Shown here: piece by piece, positions 18,598-25,552 of the stretch
How positions within the stretch are numbered: position 1 is the stretch's first letter
How the letters are laid out: each line of letters starts with the position of its first letter
Source: Halothiobacillus neapolitanus c2
Lineage (GTDB): Bacteria > Pseudomonadota > Gammaproteobacteria > Halothiobacillales > Halothiobacillaceae
Length of the DNA: 64,000 nt
NCBI RefSeq assembly: GCF_000024765.1
Contig: NC_013422.1
Location: 62,001 to 126,000, forward strand
Direction: 5' to 3'
Made by a program: the position numbers and the translations under genes
The notes under the pieces: generated by a model
The model's input: the letters and a program-made list of their open reading frames with translations, nothing else
Told to the model about the DNA's origin: nothing
The model's database searches: none

Positions 18598-18861
18598 TTA
18601 TTCGTAATGCGTCCATAGCCGCAGGATTTTGACGATATGCGCTTGCTCTAAAACTTCGTACACAATGCGGTGTTGGATATTAATTCGGCGGGAATATGCG
18701 CCGGCAAGATCACCAACAAGTTTTTCGAATGGCGGTGGGTTTTGATAGGGATTCTCCTCAAGCACCTTCAGCAAGTCCATTGCCTTTTCCTTCAGGCCTG
18801 ATGCAGCGAGCTTCTTCGCGTCTTTTTGCGCGTGCTTGGTATAAACAAGCTGCCAGCTCAC
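18598..18861 (-). CDS. YoeB/Txe-family toxin of integron cassette
   Basis: An 87-residue ribosome-dependent mRNA interferase of the YoeB type: basic body, then AYSRRINIQHRIVYEVLE and the terminal LRLWTHYE, matching the catalytic Arg, His and C-terminal aromatic of the family. The start is taken as GTG 18861, which overlaps the antitoxin stop in the usual GTGA manner and gives YoeB-like length; an ATG at 18882 in frame is possible. With the antitoxin it forms a module that stabilises cassette arrays against deletion. Confidence 0.82.
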   Translation of the reverse strand: MSWQLVYTKHAQKDAKKLAASGLKEKAMDLLKVLEENPYQNPPPFEKLVGDLAGAYSRRINIQHRIVYEVLEQAHIVKILRLWTHYE

Positions 18862-19100
18862 CAATCGAGATCCTTTGCACATTCAGACGCTGGCGTGTTC
18901 AAACCCTCTTGAATCGACTCGCGCATTCCCGGAATAGCAAGCAAATTGAGCGTTTCAGTTATCGCATTCCAATCCTCTTCCGAGATCAGAACAGCGCTAC
19001 CTCTTTTGCCCTTTATAACGATGGGTTGATGAGAATCGTTGGCTTCATCAATAAGACTGTACAGCTTTGATCTCGCCTCTGTTGCGTTCAGTATGGCCAT
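18858..19100 (-). CDS. Phd/YefM-family antitoxin
   Basis: An 80-residue antitoxin: MAILNATEARSKLYSLIDEA is the conserved DNA-binding N-terminus, then IVIKGKRGSAVLISEEDW and a C-terminal toxin-binding tail. AAAGGAG upstream supports ATG 19100. It neutralises the YoeB-like toxin and autorepresses. A weak own promoter is possible on the minus strand (TTGAGC, 17 bp, TACGCT, between 19103 and 19160), as is usual for toxin-antitoxin cassettes. Confidence 0.85.
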   Translation of the reverse strand: MAILNATEARSKLYSLIDEANDSHQPIVIKGKRGSAVLISEEDWNAITETLNLLAIPGMRESIQEGLNTPASECAKDLDW

Positions 19101-19136
19101 GTTGCACGCTCCTTTGATAAAAGCGTACGCCATTAC

Positions 19137-19449
19137 GCACGGTCGCTCAAGGCCTATTTTTCAAACGTACCGGATCATTAATGGCCATGGCATGCGCCAC
19201 TTAACGATCACCCCTGAGCTTATGCAGCTTATTTCTGGGCAGTACTTTAAAATCAACAAGACAAGTGACCCGATTGACACACCCCAACTTCCTTGAAGCC
19301 CTCGTGTGAATGTTCGGCGGAAATTTCACAGGAAACCCTTTTTCATACGAGGCGTTAGTGCGCTTGCCGGCGAACGTCCTGATCTTGCATACGAGCGCAA
19401 TATGTCACGTGTCACACATTAAGAGTCCGGCTCTGGTGATCAGGATTTC
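19137..19449. other. gene-free stretch inside the array
   Basis: No convincing gene on either strand. ACTTAAC at 19199-19205 and GTTAGTG near 19354 could be the cores of one long, degenerate attC of about 160 bp, but the second core does not match the consensus. The rest looks like cassette remnants. Confidence 0.4.
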
Positions 19450-19507
19450 GCCGAACGCTCTGCTAGTGTGCGCCGCCTGCGGTGTCACCATGAAGCGGCT
19501 TGTTGGC
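19450..19507 (-). repeat. attC 2
   Basis: 58 bp, GCCGAAC to GTTGGC, with an inner GCCGCC/GCGG stem. It follows the BrnA-like gene, whose last codons run into it. Confidence 0.6.
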
Positions 19508-19732
19508 AGACTCTGCCTGTAGACGCTCCACCAGCCACACCTTGATGATCGATTGGCGGGTAACGCCCATGCGTGCAGCCTCACGATCCAGCGATTCGAC
19601 AACCCAAGCCGGAAAATCGACGTTGATTCGCTTTTGTCCCTGATTAACCCGGCGAGCAGACGACAAATCGAGGTCATCGACAATATCTTCTTGCCCTTCC
19701 TCAAATTTTTTGTCGAAGTCTTTAGCTTTCAT
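19463..19732 (-). CDS. orphan BrnA/CopG-like antitoxin
   Basis: An 89-residue ribbon-helix-helix antitoxin. MKAKDFDKKFEEG at the start, an LDLSSARR segment and the DNA-binding/dimer part KRINVDFPAWVVESLDREA then TRQSIIKVWL match BrnA proteins. brnT, which normally lies directly upstream, is missing. Instead the ATG lies 7 bases from a truncated attC and lacks a good ribosome-binding site, so the 5' side of the cassette seems deleted. The C-terminal residues after LQAESANK come from attC sequence. Confidence 0.78.
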   Translation of the reverse strand: MKAKDFDKKFEEGQEDIVDDLDLSSARRVNQGQKRINVDFPAWVVESLDREAARMGVTRQSIIKVWLVERLQAESANKPLHGDTAGGAH

Positions 19733-19738
19733 AGAGAT

Positions 19739-19788
19739 CAACCCGCCCGCGTAGCGGGTGGGCGGTCGGGATGAGCGTGATGTTAGGC
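19739..19788 (-). repeat. attC 3, truncated 96-bp type
   Basis: Only about 50 bp of the 96-bp attC remain (from ACCCGCCCGCG to GTTAGGC); the R' half with the crossover core is gone. The breakpoint abuts the brnA-like gene. Confidence 0.8.
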
Positions 19789-19964
19789 GCGAAATACAAG
19801 AAAGGCTGCGAACGCATGATGTACGGAACCTCCCTGTAAGCAACGCCTTTGTTGGCAACTATGCACCAAACCCCGACGAGGCGCGAGCCGGAATTTGAAG
19901 GGTGAGTTCGTAGCCAGAATTGGCTGCCAAATCACTGACAGAAAGCACCCTGAATCACCCGAGT
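19789..19964 (-). repeat. repeated cassette R, copy 1
   Basis: 176-bp body of the recurrent cassette, joined to truncated attC 3. A TGA early in the longer 83-codon frame breaks that frame, but the GGGAGG and the following ATG of the 36-codon frame remain. Confidence 0.85.
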
Positions 19965-20033
19965 GCCTAACGTAAAAGTGAGGGGCGCGAGCGGCTTCGC
20001 CGCGAAGCGTCCCTCTCGACTGACGGGTTAGAA
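19965..20033 (-). repeat. attC 4
   Basis: 69 bp, GCCTAAC to GTTAGAA, with strong inner palindrome GCGGCTTCGCCGC. Belongs to the cassette of the gene at 20067-20297. Confidence 0.85.
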
Positions 20034-20066
20034 GGCGACAGGCGAACGATGCTCTCCCGGCCAAAG

Positions 20067-20297
20067 CTACTCAAGCTTGCACTCACAGAGATCGTCATAA
20101 ATCCTGACTACTAAACTAATGTGGCGACCAAGAGCATCAGTGAGCCTAGCGGCATTCCGATCCACTGGGTCATTTGAATCGAACTCCTCAAGGTTGCACA
20201 GCAAATCGCGAGCGTCTTCGTAGGTCTCGACATCCCCCGATTCGATCCAGACAAGCTGGATTGGGAATTTCGGTTCGTCTGGAACGGCTTTGCTCAT
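20067..20297 (-). CDS. cassette hypothetical protein, 76 aa
   Basis: A small acidic soluble protein (MSKAVPDEPKFPIQLVWIES, then ARDLLCNLEEFDSNDP and a C-terminal VVRIYDDLCECKLE). The pattern of a short beta start, a glutamate-rich middle and a terminal strand is common among cassette-borne unknown proteins. It ends 34 bases before its attC. No function assignable. Confidence 0.65.
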   Translation of the reverse strand: MSKAVPDEPKFPIQLVWIESGDVETYEDARDLLCNLEEFDSNDPVDRNAARLTDALGRHISLVVRIYDDLCECKLE

Positions 20298-20310
20298 TCT
20301 GTCAATCGCC

Positions 20311-20406
20311 TTCCAACGTTAAAGCTAACCCGCCGCCGGAGCGCACGGCGCGGAGGGAACCCGCCCGCGCAGCGGGTGGGTGGTCGGGTTGAGCGAGTTG
20401 TTAGGT
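20311..20406 (-). repeat. attC 5 (96-bp type)
   Basis: TTCCAAC to GTTAGGT, long-stem type shared with the R cassettes, but here attached to the membrane-protein cassette at 20401-20859. Confidence 0.88.
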
Positions 20407-20859
20407 TTCAATATTTTTCTGATCCATTGCATGTTTTGGGTGATCCTCAATGAGCAAACATCGCATAAAGATGAGGATCACCGTGAGGATAGGCGTAACT
20501 TTGAAGATTACAGATGCGGGCATAACGAGAGCCGCGGTAATACCAATGACACAAGAGATAAGCAATAGTTTGGGCAGTGCACGGAAAGGCCTGTTAGAAA
20601 AATTTGGAAGCGCAAAAAAAGCCCCCCAACCAATTGCACCGCCAATCAGGACAAAATACTCCCGCATTTGTGTGAAGAGTATTTTCTGTTGAGAGGCTTG
20701 TTCGAGCATTTGCGGGGCAAACTTCGTCCCAAATTCAATAGCTGTATGCCCCGTTACGATGTTGTAGGCAAACACTAGCCACCAACCGAAGGATATTAAA
20801 CTGACCACGAAAGCCAGAGCCACTAAAAGAGCCAACAGGAATTTTGCAGTTGATCGCAT
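20401..20859 (-). CDS. cassette integral membrane protein, 152 aa
   Basis: About four hydrophobic segments (residues 7-33, 66-86, 96-116 and 118-136) with short polar loops; no motif recognised. The TAA stop is supplied by the attC core itself (CCTAAC). It lies between attC 5 and attC 6 and is a complete cassette. Function unknown. Confidence 0.65.
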   Translation of the reverse strand: MRSTAKFLLALLVALAFVVSLISFGWWLVFAYNIVTGHTAIEFGTKFAPQMLEQASQQKILFTQMREYFVLIGGAIGWGAFFALPNFSNRPFRALPKLLLISCVIGITAALVMPASVIFKVTPILTVILIFMRCLLIEDHPKHAMDQKNIET

Positions 20860-20866
20860 ACGGGAG

Positions 20867-20923
20867 ACCTAACGCTGGAGTTAAGCGGCGGCGTAGCCGT
20901 CCGCCTTGAACGAGATGTTAGAC
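20867..20923 (-). repeat. attC 6
   Basis: 57 bp, ACCTAAC to GTTAGAC, with GGCGGCGTAGCCGTCC inner stem. Belongs to the gene at 20918-21169, whose stop codon it provides. Confidence 0.88.
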
Positions 20924-21169
20924 CTGTGGCACGTCAGTTGCCTTACGATAGCGATGCTCTTGCACTAACCAAGTCGCTATTCCATAAAACGCGCCAGCTG
21001 CAAGCCAAAGTGCGGCAGATTGCACAACTGACAATTTTGAGTGGTGGAAAAGGAACGTCATCACGGCAAACATAGGTATGCCGTAGGACACGATGCCGGT
21101 GAGAAGAACGTACATAAGCATGCCCTTCGTACGAGCTTTCGCCCAACGATCAATTTCTTTCTGTTTCAT
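20918..21169 (-). CDS. cassette small membrane protein, 83 aa
   Basis: Two membrane segments: about residues 18-41 (LMYVLLTGIVSYGIPMFAVM) and 49-70, after a basic N-terminus MKQKEIDRWAKARTKG. The stop TAA lies in the attC core. An R cassette (copy 2) sits directly upstream. Not a family I can name. Confidence 0.65.
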   Translation of the reverse strand: MKQKEIDRWAKARTKGMLMYVLLTGIVSYGIPMFAVMTFLFHHSKLSVVQSAALWLAAGAFYGIATWLVQEHRYRKATDVPQV

Positions 21170-21182
21170 AGGACCCTGCCCG

Positions 21183-21278
21183 GTCTAACGTTAAAGCTAA
21201 CCCGCCGCCGGAGCGCGCAGCGCGGAGGGAACCCGCACGCGCAGCGGGTGGGCGGTCGGGATGAGCGTGATGTTAGGC
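21183..21278 (-). repeat. attC 7 (96-bp type)
   Basis: GTCTAAC to GTTAGGC; the attC of R cassette copy 2. Confidence 0.9.
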
Positions 21279-21454
21279 GCGAAATACAAGAAAGGCTGCG
21301 AACGCATGATGTACGGAACCTCCCTGTAAGCCACGCCTTTGTTTGCAACTATGCACCAAACCCCGGCGAGGCGCGAGCCGGAATTTGAAGGGTGAGTTTG
21401 TAGCCCGAATTGGCTGCCAAATCACTGACAGAAAGCACCCTGAATCACCGGAGT
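21279..21454 (-). repeat. repeated cassette R, copy 2
   Basis: Nearly identical to copy 1, including the same early TGA in the 83-codon frame, so copies 1 and 2 share a recent ancestor. Confidence 0.88.
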
Positions 21455-21514
21455 GCCTAACGATCAAGCTAAGGGGCCGGCTTCAGCCGGACCCGCTTGA
21501 GTGCCTTGTTCGGC
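21455..21514 (-). repeat. attC 8
   Basis: 60 bp, GCCTAAC to GTTCGGC, with GGCCGGCTTCAGCCGGACC inner palindrome. Confidence 0.85.
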
Positions 21515-21540
21515 ACTATCGTAACCACTTGGAGATGATA

Positions 21541-21720
21541 ATGGGACTGATTGACCACATGGTGCAGCGCGACAAATTTCAGTCCGAGGAATTGACCAAC
21601 GGCTTTGACTTTCCGTGCTGCGTTTGCATCCACCGGCACGGAACCGACAAAGATGAGCCATGCAGGACGTGCGACCACAACATGGGCTCAGTGCCTGACG
21701 ATGAGGTGCCGAACGCCTGA
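21541..21720 (+). CDS. cassette Cys/His-rich small protein in reverse orientation
   Basis: A 59-residue protein on the + strand, opposite to nearly all other cassette genes. GGAG 7 bases before ATG 21541 supports the start. The centre holds CCVCIHRHG and later CRTCDH, so it could bind a metal ion such as zinc. Its stop codon (TGA) lies inside attC 9. Since the attC polarity is that of the rest of the array, this gene would not be read from the integron promoter. Function unknown. Confidence 0.65.
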   Translation: MGLIDHMVQRDKFQSEELTNGFDFPCCVCIHRHGTDKDEPCRTCDHNMGSVPDDEVPNA

Positions 21721-21767
21721 GTTAAGCCGCGCTGCGAAGCGGCGTCGGCTTGGACGAATTGTTAGGC
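21708..21767 (-). repeat. attC 9, aadA-like
   Basis: 60 bp, GCCGAAC to GTTAGGC. Read on the minus strand it closely resembles, as I remember it, the attC of aadA resistance cassettes in clinical class 1 integrons, which confirms leftward polarity. Confidence 0.88.
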
Positions 21768-21786
21768 CGGACACGAGGAAACACGA

Positions 21787-21966
21787 ATGCGACGCGAACA
21801 ACTGACCGAGCTTGAAAGCCACCTGACCAAAGCAGCGAGCGCACTGCGCGCCGCATGGATTCTTTGCAAGCACAACCACATGGAGCCGACCGCAAAGGAG
21901 CTTGCGGACACGGTGCTGGACGTTGAGACGGCGCGGGATCGCGTTAAAGACATTAGTACGGCCTAA
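21787..21966 (+). CDS. cassette 59-aa protein in reverse orientation
   Basis: The small frame MRREQLTELESHLTKAASAL continues through AAWILCKHNHMEPT and ends DRVKDISTA; its TAA is inside attC 10. CGAGGAAACACG before the ATG gives a Shine-Dalgarno match. It is helical and charged, with no known motif. Like the preceding cassette it reads against the array, and the two lie next to each other with equal length (59 residues). Confidence 0.6.
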   Translation: MRREQLTELESHLTKAASALRAAWILCKHNHMEPTAKELADTVLDVETARDRVKDISTA

Positions 21967-22056
21967 CGTTAAAGCTAACCCGCCGCCGGAGCGCGTAGCG
22001 CGGAGGGAACCCGCCCGCGCAGCGGGTGGGCGGTCGGGTTGAGCGTGATGTTAGAA
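21961..22056 (-). repeat. attC 10 (96-bp type)
   Basis: GCCTAAC to GTTAGAA; attached to the membrane-protein cassette at 22064-22333 rather than to an R cassette. Confidence 0.9.
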
Positions 22057-22063
22057 CCGCAAC

Positions 22064-22333
22064 TCATGCCAGAAAAGCTCGAACAGTTTCAACAGCCATA
22101 CCTATAGTAACGATCAGGAAAAATAACTGAAATTGGAACACGCCAAAGATTGAAGAAGTGTAGCGGTCTTTGATTTTGTTTTGCTCACTCAATGGTAGGT
22201 GGCTAAGCCCCCCTTTCCACATGCTTGAAATGACACTAAATGGTGCCTTTTTCATTGAGCTACCCCATCGAAATGAGTCATATGTGACATATCCGCTCAG
22301 GGTGGTTAGGAGAAGAAGAATCCAAGCATTCAT
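22064..22333 (-). CDS. cassette small membrane protein, 89 aa
   Basis: Two membrane segments, near residues 1-20 (MNAWILLLLTTLSGYVTY) and 65-88 (FQFQLFFLIVTIGMAVETV), with a soluble loop between them. It fills the cassette between attC 10 and attC 11 with almost no leader. Family not recognised. Confidence 0.6.
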   Translation of the reverse strand: MNAWILLLLTTLSGYVTYDSFRWGSSMKKAPFSVISSMWKGGLSHLPLSEQNKIKDRYTSSIFGVFQFQLFFLIVTIGMAVETVRAFLA

Positions 22334-22337
22334 AGGG

Positions 22338-22409
22338 TTCTAACGCCAAGCTAAAGGGCGCCAATGGAGCGCAGCGGAATTGGCGTCCATTTTGAGCGCC
22401 GTGTTAGGC
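22338..22409 (-). repeat. attC 11
   Basis: 72 bp, TTCTAAC to GTTAGGC, inner arms GGGCGCCAAT/ATTGGCGTCC. Confidence 0.87.
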
Positions 22410-22736
22410 TTGCGCGAGTAATTTATGCCTAATTTTGTCTTTTTGTTGCACATTTCCATTGTCCCAGTTATCAAAAAGACAAAAATAATAGAGCCTTTCA
22501 TTCATTGTTAAACCGCCGACATTACTAATGGCCGTTTTTCTAAACTCATTTAATTGATTCAAAAAATGCAATGTCCTTTCATCATCTTTAAACCAAGTGT
22601 AGCTATGCCATTTTGATAACATCTTTTCCAGGCGTGTAATATCCGTATCGTCTTCTTTCCAGTCATTCACCCATTTAGCCAGGTCACTTCTGAGCTTTTC
22701 ATCTGGGAGTAAATCAACCACCTCGTCAATGTTCAT
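22404..22736 (-). CDS. cassette hypothetical protein, 110 aa
   Basis: An AT-rich gene for a soluble, acidic, helical protein rich in Trp, Asp and Lys (KWVNDWKEDDTDITRLEKML, YYFCLFDNWDNG). The stop TAA is provided by attC 11. Composition differs strongly from the flanking chromosome and points to foreign origin. It does not match a family I know. Confidence 0.62.
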   Translation of the reverse strand: MNIDEVVDLLPDEKLRSDLAKWVNDWKEDDTDITRLEKMLSKWHSYTWFKDDERTLHFLNQLNEFRKTAISNVGGLTMNERLYYFCLFDNWDNGNVQQKDKIRHKLLAQA

Positions 22737-22743
22737 TTTGACA

Positions 22744-22815
22744 GCCTAACGATGGAGTTAAGACGCCGACCGCTGGCGTAGCCAGTGGGCGGTCGGCTTG
22801 AACGATTGGTTAGAG
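22744..22815 (-). repeat. attC 12
   Basis: 72 bp, GCCTAAC to GTTAGAG, with inner GCTGGCGTAGCCAGTGGGC palindrome. Confidence 0.88.
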
Positions 22816-23118
22816 GTTCTCACGGATCGCCGCTTTACGCACGGGCTCCCAGAAGCCGCCGCTGCCGTGATAGGTCTCCGCATGTAGAGAAAATTGCTCA
22901 CCACAGCAGCTGCACCTGAAATGGTAAGCGACGATGTCGTCCCATGTCTGGCCTGCTGCCAGTTGTGCGAATGACACAGAGTGCGCCGATGGATCAGTAG
23001 TATCGATTAGTGTGCCATCGGTTACGTTTTGGCTAGCAATAGAGATTGCTTTGCGCAGATTGCCTGGCAGTCGGATGGCATAGCGAATACAGAGTTCCTT
23101 GCATTTGTCGCAGGCCAT
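22810..23118 (-). CDS. cassette protein with paired Cys motifs, 102 aa
   Basis: A soluble protein with CDKCKELC at residues 3-10 and CSCCGEQF near 70-77, a likely zinc-binding pair. Between them is IASQNVTDGTLIDTTDPSAH. The TAA stop lies in the attC core. Such zinc-ribbon proteins of unknown role are frequent in cassettes. R cassette copy 3 lies directly upstream. Confidence 0.65.
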   Translation of the reverse strand: MACDKCKELCIRYAIRLPGNLRKAISIASQNVTDGTLIDTTDPSAHSVSFAQLAAGQTWDDIVAYHFRCSCCGEQFSLHAETYHGSGGFWEPVRKAAIRENL

Positions 23119-23130
23119 GAAATCCTTGCC

Positions 23131-23226
23131 CTCTAACGTTAAAGCTAACCCGCCGCCGGAGCGCGGCGCGCGGAGGGAACCCGCCCGCGCAGCGGGTGGG
23201 CGGTCGGGTTGAGCGTGATGTTAGGC
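23131..23226 (-). repeat. attC 13 (96-bp type)
   Basis: CTCTAAC to GTTAGGC; attC of R cassette copy 3. Confidence 0.9.
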
Positions 23227-23402
23227 ACGAAATACAAGAAAGACTGCGAACGCATGATGTACGGAACCTCCCTGTGAGCCACGCCTTTGTTTGCAACTAT
23301 GCACCAAACCCCGACGACGCGCGAGCCGGAATTTGAATGGTGAGTTTGTCGCCCGAATTGGCTACCGAGTCGTTGACAGAAAGCGCCCTGAATCAACGGA
23401 GT
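23227..23402 (-). repeat. repeated cassette R, copy 3
   Basis: The 83-codon frame is intact from a TTG start near 23396 to the stop at 23145 inside attC 13; the 36-codon frame with GGGAGG upstream is also intact. Nearly identical to copy 6. Confidence 0.9.
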
Positions 23403-23474
23403 GCCTAACGTTTGAGTTCAGCGGCGGAGCAAAAGCGAAGCTTTTGAGGAGTCCGCTGGAACGAATTGTTAGGG
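23403..23474 (-). repeat. attC 14
   Basis: 72 bp, GCCTAAC to GTTAGGG, with AGCAAAAGCGAAGCTTTTGAGG inner stem region. Confidence 0.87.
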
Positions 23475-24020
23475 CTATCCCAGCCCAGAAATTTTTGCAA
23501 TGACTAAAACAACAACCCCAGCCACTATGGGAGCCAAATAGAGTGTGTGAAACTGAGAGAGCCGACCAGGTTTTGGCACTGAAACCTGCTCTTGGATTTC
23601 TTGCCGTCTGCGTGGAACGTTACCTTTGACTGACTCTCGGATCAATTCGTTTTCAATTTCTTTGTCAATCTCCGCAAGTCGTGCCGACAATGAGCGAGCG
23701 GAACCGACCAAGGCCATTCCAAAGAATATGCAGAGATAAATAACAAAAAACGCAATGTTACTGGTTGCGAAAAGTTCTTTCGGTGTTGGGGTCGGAGAGT
23801 GTTTCCAGAAAAACCCTAGAAAGAACGTGTTTTCGTAGATAAGGTAGACCAATCGCTTAATTGGCAGTGCAATCGCGCTACTTAGTTGATCTCCACTATC
23901 TAGCCCGAAGTAAAACATTTTCAGTGCTGAAACGGCACTGGACAAAGAGGTGGCGACAACAACAGGCGCACCAACTAGCCACTTTATAAGAATCTTCTTT
24001 TTTGCTTCGTCGTATGTCAT
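23475..24020 (-). CDS. YniB-like membrane protein (cassette)
   Basis: A 181-residue protein similar in layout to E. coli YniB: an N-terminal membrane segment, then FFWKHSPTPTPKELF, a second segment FFVIYLCIFFGMALVGSA, a charged coiled part LAEIDKEIENELIRESVKG and a C-terminal membrane hairpin after SQFHTLYLAPI. ATG 24020 (MTYDEAKK) is chosen; codons further upstream run through the attC. YniB has no established function. Confidence 0.72.
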   Translation of the reverse strand: MTYDEAKKKILIKWLVGAPVVVATSLSSAVSALKMFYFGLDSGDQLSSAIALPIKRLVYLIYENTFFLGFFWKHSPTPTPKELFATSNIAFFVIYLCIFFGMALVGSARSLSARLAEIDKEIENELIRESVKGNVPRRRQEIQEQVSVPKPGRLSQFHTLYLAPIVAGVVVLVIAKISGLG

Positions 24021-24034
24021 ATGGGGGTTCCTAG

Positions 24035-24106
24035 CCCTAACGCTTGAGCTCAGCCGCCGGCAGGCCGCGTAGCGGGATGACGGTCGGCTGCAGCGGCTTG
24101 TTGGGC
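24035..24106 (-). repeat. attC 15
   Basis: 72 bp, CCCTAAC to GTTGGGC. The NTPase gene upstream reads right through it. Confidence 0.87.
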
Positions 24107-24634
24107 ACCAGCGCCCACTTGCGCGAGAACGAATGCCACACGCTCCCGAACCGTAACCTTTGGTAGAACACAAGCTTCATACCCTGATTGAAGATACGCT
24201 GAAATTGTCGGCACATAGGATTTGGCCGCCCTGTCGTAGCTATGTGTACGCTCGTGATCGCACACATAAATCTCGGGCCACGGTTCTGCCACGAATACCG
24301 TACTGGCATAACGGCACTCTGCAGCAATTCGGCAATTCGGCTCGCTTGGTTCAAGGAACCGTAGCCATTCGGGGATGCCGCGGTCAAAGAACACAGGTGC
24401 ATCGAGAGACTTAGCCGCTTCATAGTCTTGGATGCTGCGAGCGAGAACGGATTCCATGAATGCAGTGCGATCCGTTGCAGGGAGGATTCTGCCATTGCAC
24501 TCCAGCTGTTCTCGCATGAAGGCAAGGGCTGCTTCTGGAATGGTGGAATATCCAAGGTCGTCCAATGCAGCAATGAGGGTTGATTTGCCAGCTCCAGACG
24601 CACCGGTGATAACGTAAAATTCTTGGCTACTCAT
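24050..24634 (-). CDS. AAA-type P-loop NTPase/kinase-like protein (cassette)
   Basis: A 194-residue ATP-binding protein of the AAA_28 type. The Walker A motif GASGAGKST lies near residues 11-19, an acidic FFDRGIPEWLRF segment near 83 and a lid-like arginine region KVTVRERVAF near the end. It resembles small deoxynucleoside- or RNA-kinase-like NTPases often seen in mobile DNA. The last about 20 residues (after VGAGAQ) are encoded by attC 15, so its native C-terminus was altered on capture. ATG 24634 preferred; no strong Shine-Dalgarno. Confidence 0.78.
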   Translation of the reverse strand: MSSQEFYVITGASGAGKSTLIAALDDLGYSTIPEAALAFMREQLECNGRILPATDRTAFMESVLARSIQDYEAAKSLDAPVFFDRGIPEWLRFLEPSEPNCRIAAECRYASTVFVAEPWPEIYVCDHERTHSYDRAAKSYVPTISAYLQSGYEACVLPKVTVRERVAFVLAQVGAGAQQAAAADRHPATRPAGG

Positions 24635-24649
24635 GATGCAGGTTCTATT

Positions 24650-24745
24650 GCCCAACGTTAAAGCTAACCCGCCGCCGGAGCGCGGCGAGCGGAGGGAACC
24701 CGCCCGCGCAGCGGGTGGGCGGTCGGGTTGAGCGTGATGTTGGGC
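24650..24745 (-). repeat. attC 16 (96-bp type)
   Basis: GCCCAAC to GTTGGGC; attC of R cassette copy 4. The matching C and G changes at both cores show core exchange with neighbouring sites. Confidence 0.9.
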
Positions 24746-24921
24746 GCGAAATACAAGAAAGACTGCGAACGCATGATGTACGGAACCTCCCTGTAAGCCA
24801 CGTCTTTATTCGCAATAATGCACCAAACCCCGACGACGCGCGAACCGGAATTTGAAGGGTGAGTTCGTAGCCAGAATTGGCTGCCAAACCACTGACAGAA
24901 AGCACCCTGAATCACCGGAGT
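24746..24921 (-). repeat. repeated cassette R, copy 4
   Basis: First of three tandem R cassettes (24650-25465). The 83-codon frame here is open upstream as well, into attC 17. Confidence 0.9.
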
Positions 24922-25017
24922 GCCTAACGTTAAAGCTAACCCGCCGCCGTAGCGCGCAGCGCGGAGGGAACCCACCCGCGCAGCGGGTGGGCGGTCGGGT
25001 TGAGCGTGATGTTAGGC
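24922..25017 (-). repeat. attC 17 (96-bp type)
   Basis: GCCTAAC to GTTAGGC; attC of R cassette copy 5. Confidence 0.92.
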
Positions 25018-25193
25018 GCGAAATACAAGAAAGACTGCGAACGCATGATGTACGGAACCTCCCTGTGAGCCACGCCTTTATTTGCAACTATGCACCAAAC
25101 CCCGACGACGCGCGAGCCGGAATTCGAATGGTGAGTTTGTCGCCCGAATTGGCTGCCAAACCACTGACAGAAAACACTCTGAATCACCGGAGT
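25018..25193 (-). repeat. repeated cassette R, copy 5
   Basis: Middle member of the tandem triplet, 272-bp unit with attC 17. Both open frames intact. Confidence 0.9.
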
Positions 25194-25289
25194 GCCTAAC
25201 GTTAAAGCTAACCCGCCGCCGGAGCGCGGCGCGCGGAGGGAACCCGCCCGCGCAGCGGGTGGGCGGTCGGGTTGAGCGTGATGTTAGGC
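25194..25289 (-). repeat. attC 18 (96-bp type)
   Basis: GCCTAAC to GTTAGGC; attC of R cassette copy 6. Confidence 0.92.
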
Positions 25290-25465
25290 ACGAAATACAA
25301 GAAAGACTGCGAACGCATGATGTACGGAACCTCCCTGTGAGCCACGCCTTTGTTTGCAACTATGCACCAAACCCCGACGACGCGCGAGCCGGAATTTGAA
25401 TGGTGAGTTTGTCGCCCGAATTGGCTACCGAGTCGTTGACAGAAAGCGCCCTGAATCACCGGAGT
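25290..25465 (-). repeat. repeated cassette R, copy 6
   Basis: Last of the tandem triplet; almost identical to copy 3 (both with GGCTACCGAGTCGTTGAC), so they are the closest pair with copies 1 and 2. Confidence 0.9.
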
Positions 25466-25546
25466 GCCTAACGCCGCAAATCACCGGCAGGCAAAACAGA
25501 GCGAAGCGATGCTTTTGACTGTCCGAGTGCATTTGCCTTGTTATGC
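25466..25546 (-). repeat. attC 19
   Basis: 81 bp, GCCTAAC to GTTATGC, with GGCAAAACAG/ CTTTTGACTGTCC arms; related to attC 26 and attC 29. Confidence 0.85.
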
Positions 25547-25552
25547 ATTTAT

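Noticed and set aside
19199-19360. A long attC of about 160 bp
   Set aside because: One core (ACTTAAC) fits but the other (GTTAGTG) breaks the consensus and the arms do not pair well, so I only note it in the gene-free stretch.
23145-23396. 83-codon frames in each R cassette as real genes
   Set aside because: They start at TTG or GTG without ribosome-binding site at the attC border, differ mostly by amino-acid-changing substitutions, and two of nine copies have an early stop. I report the copies as repeats and only the 36-codon frame as a hypothesis.
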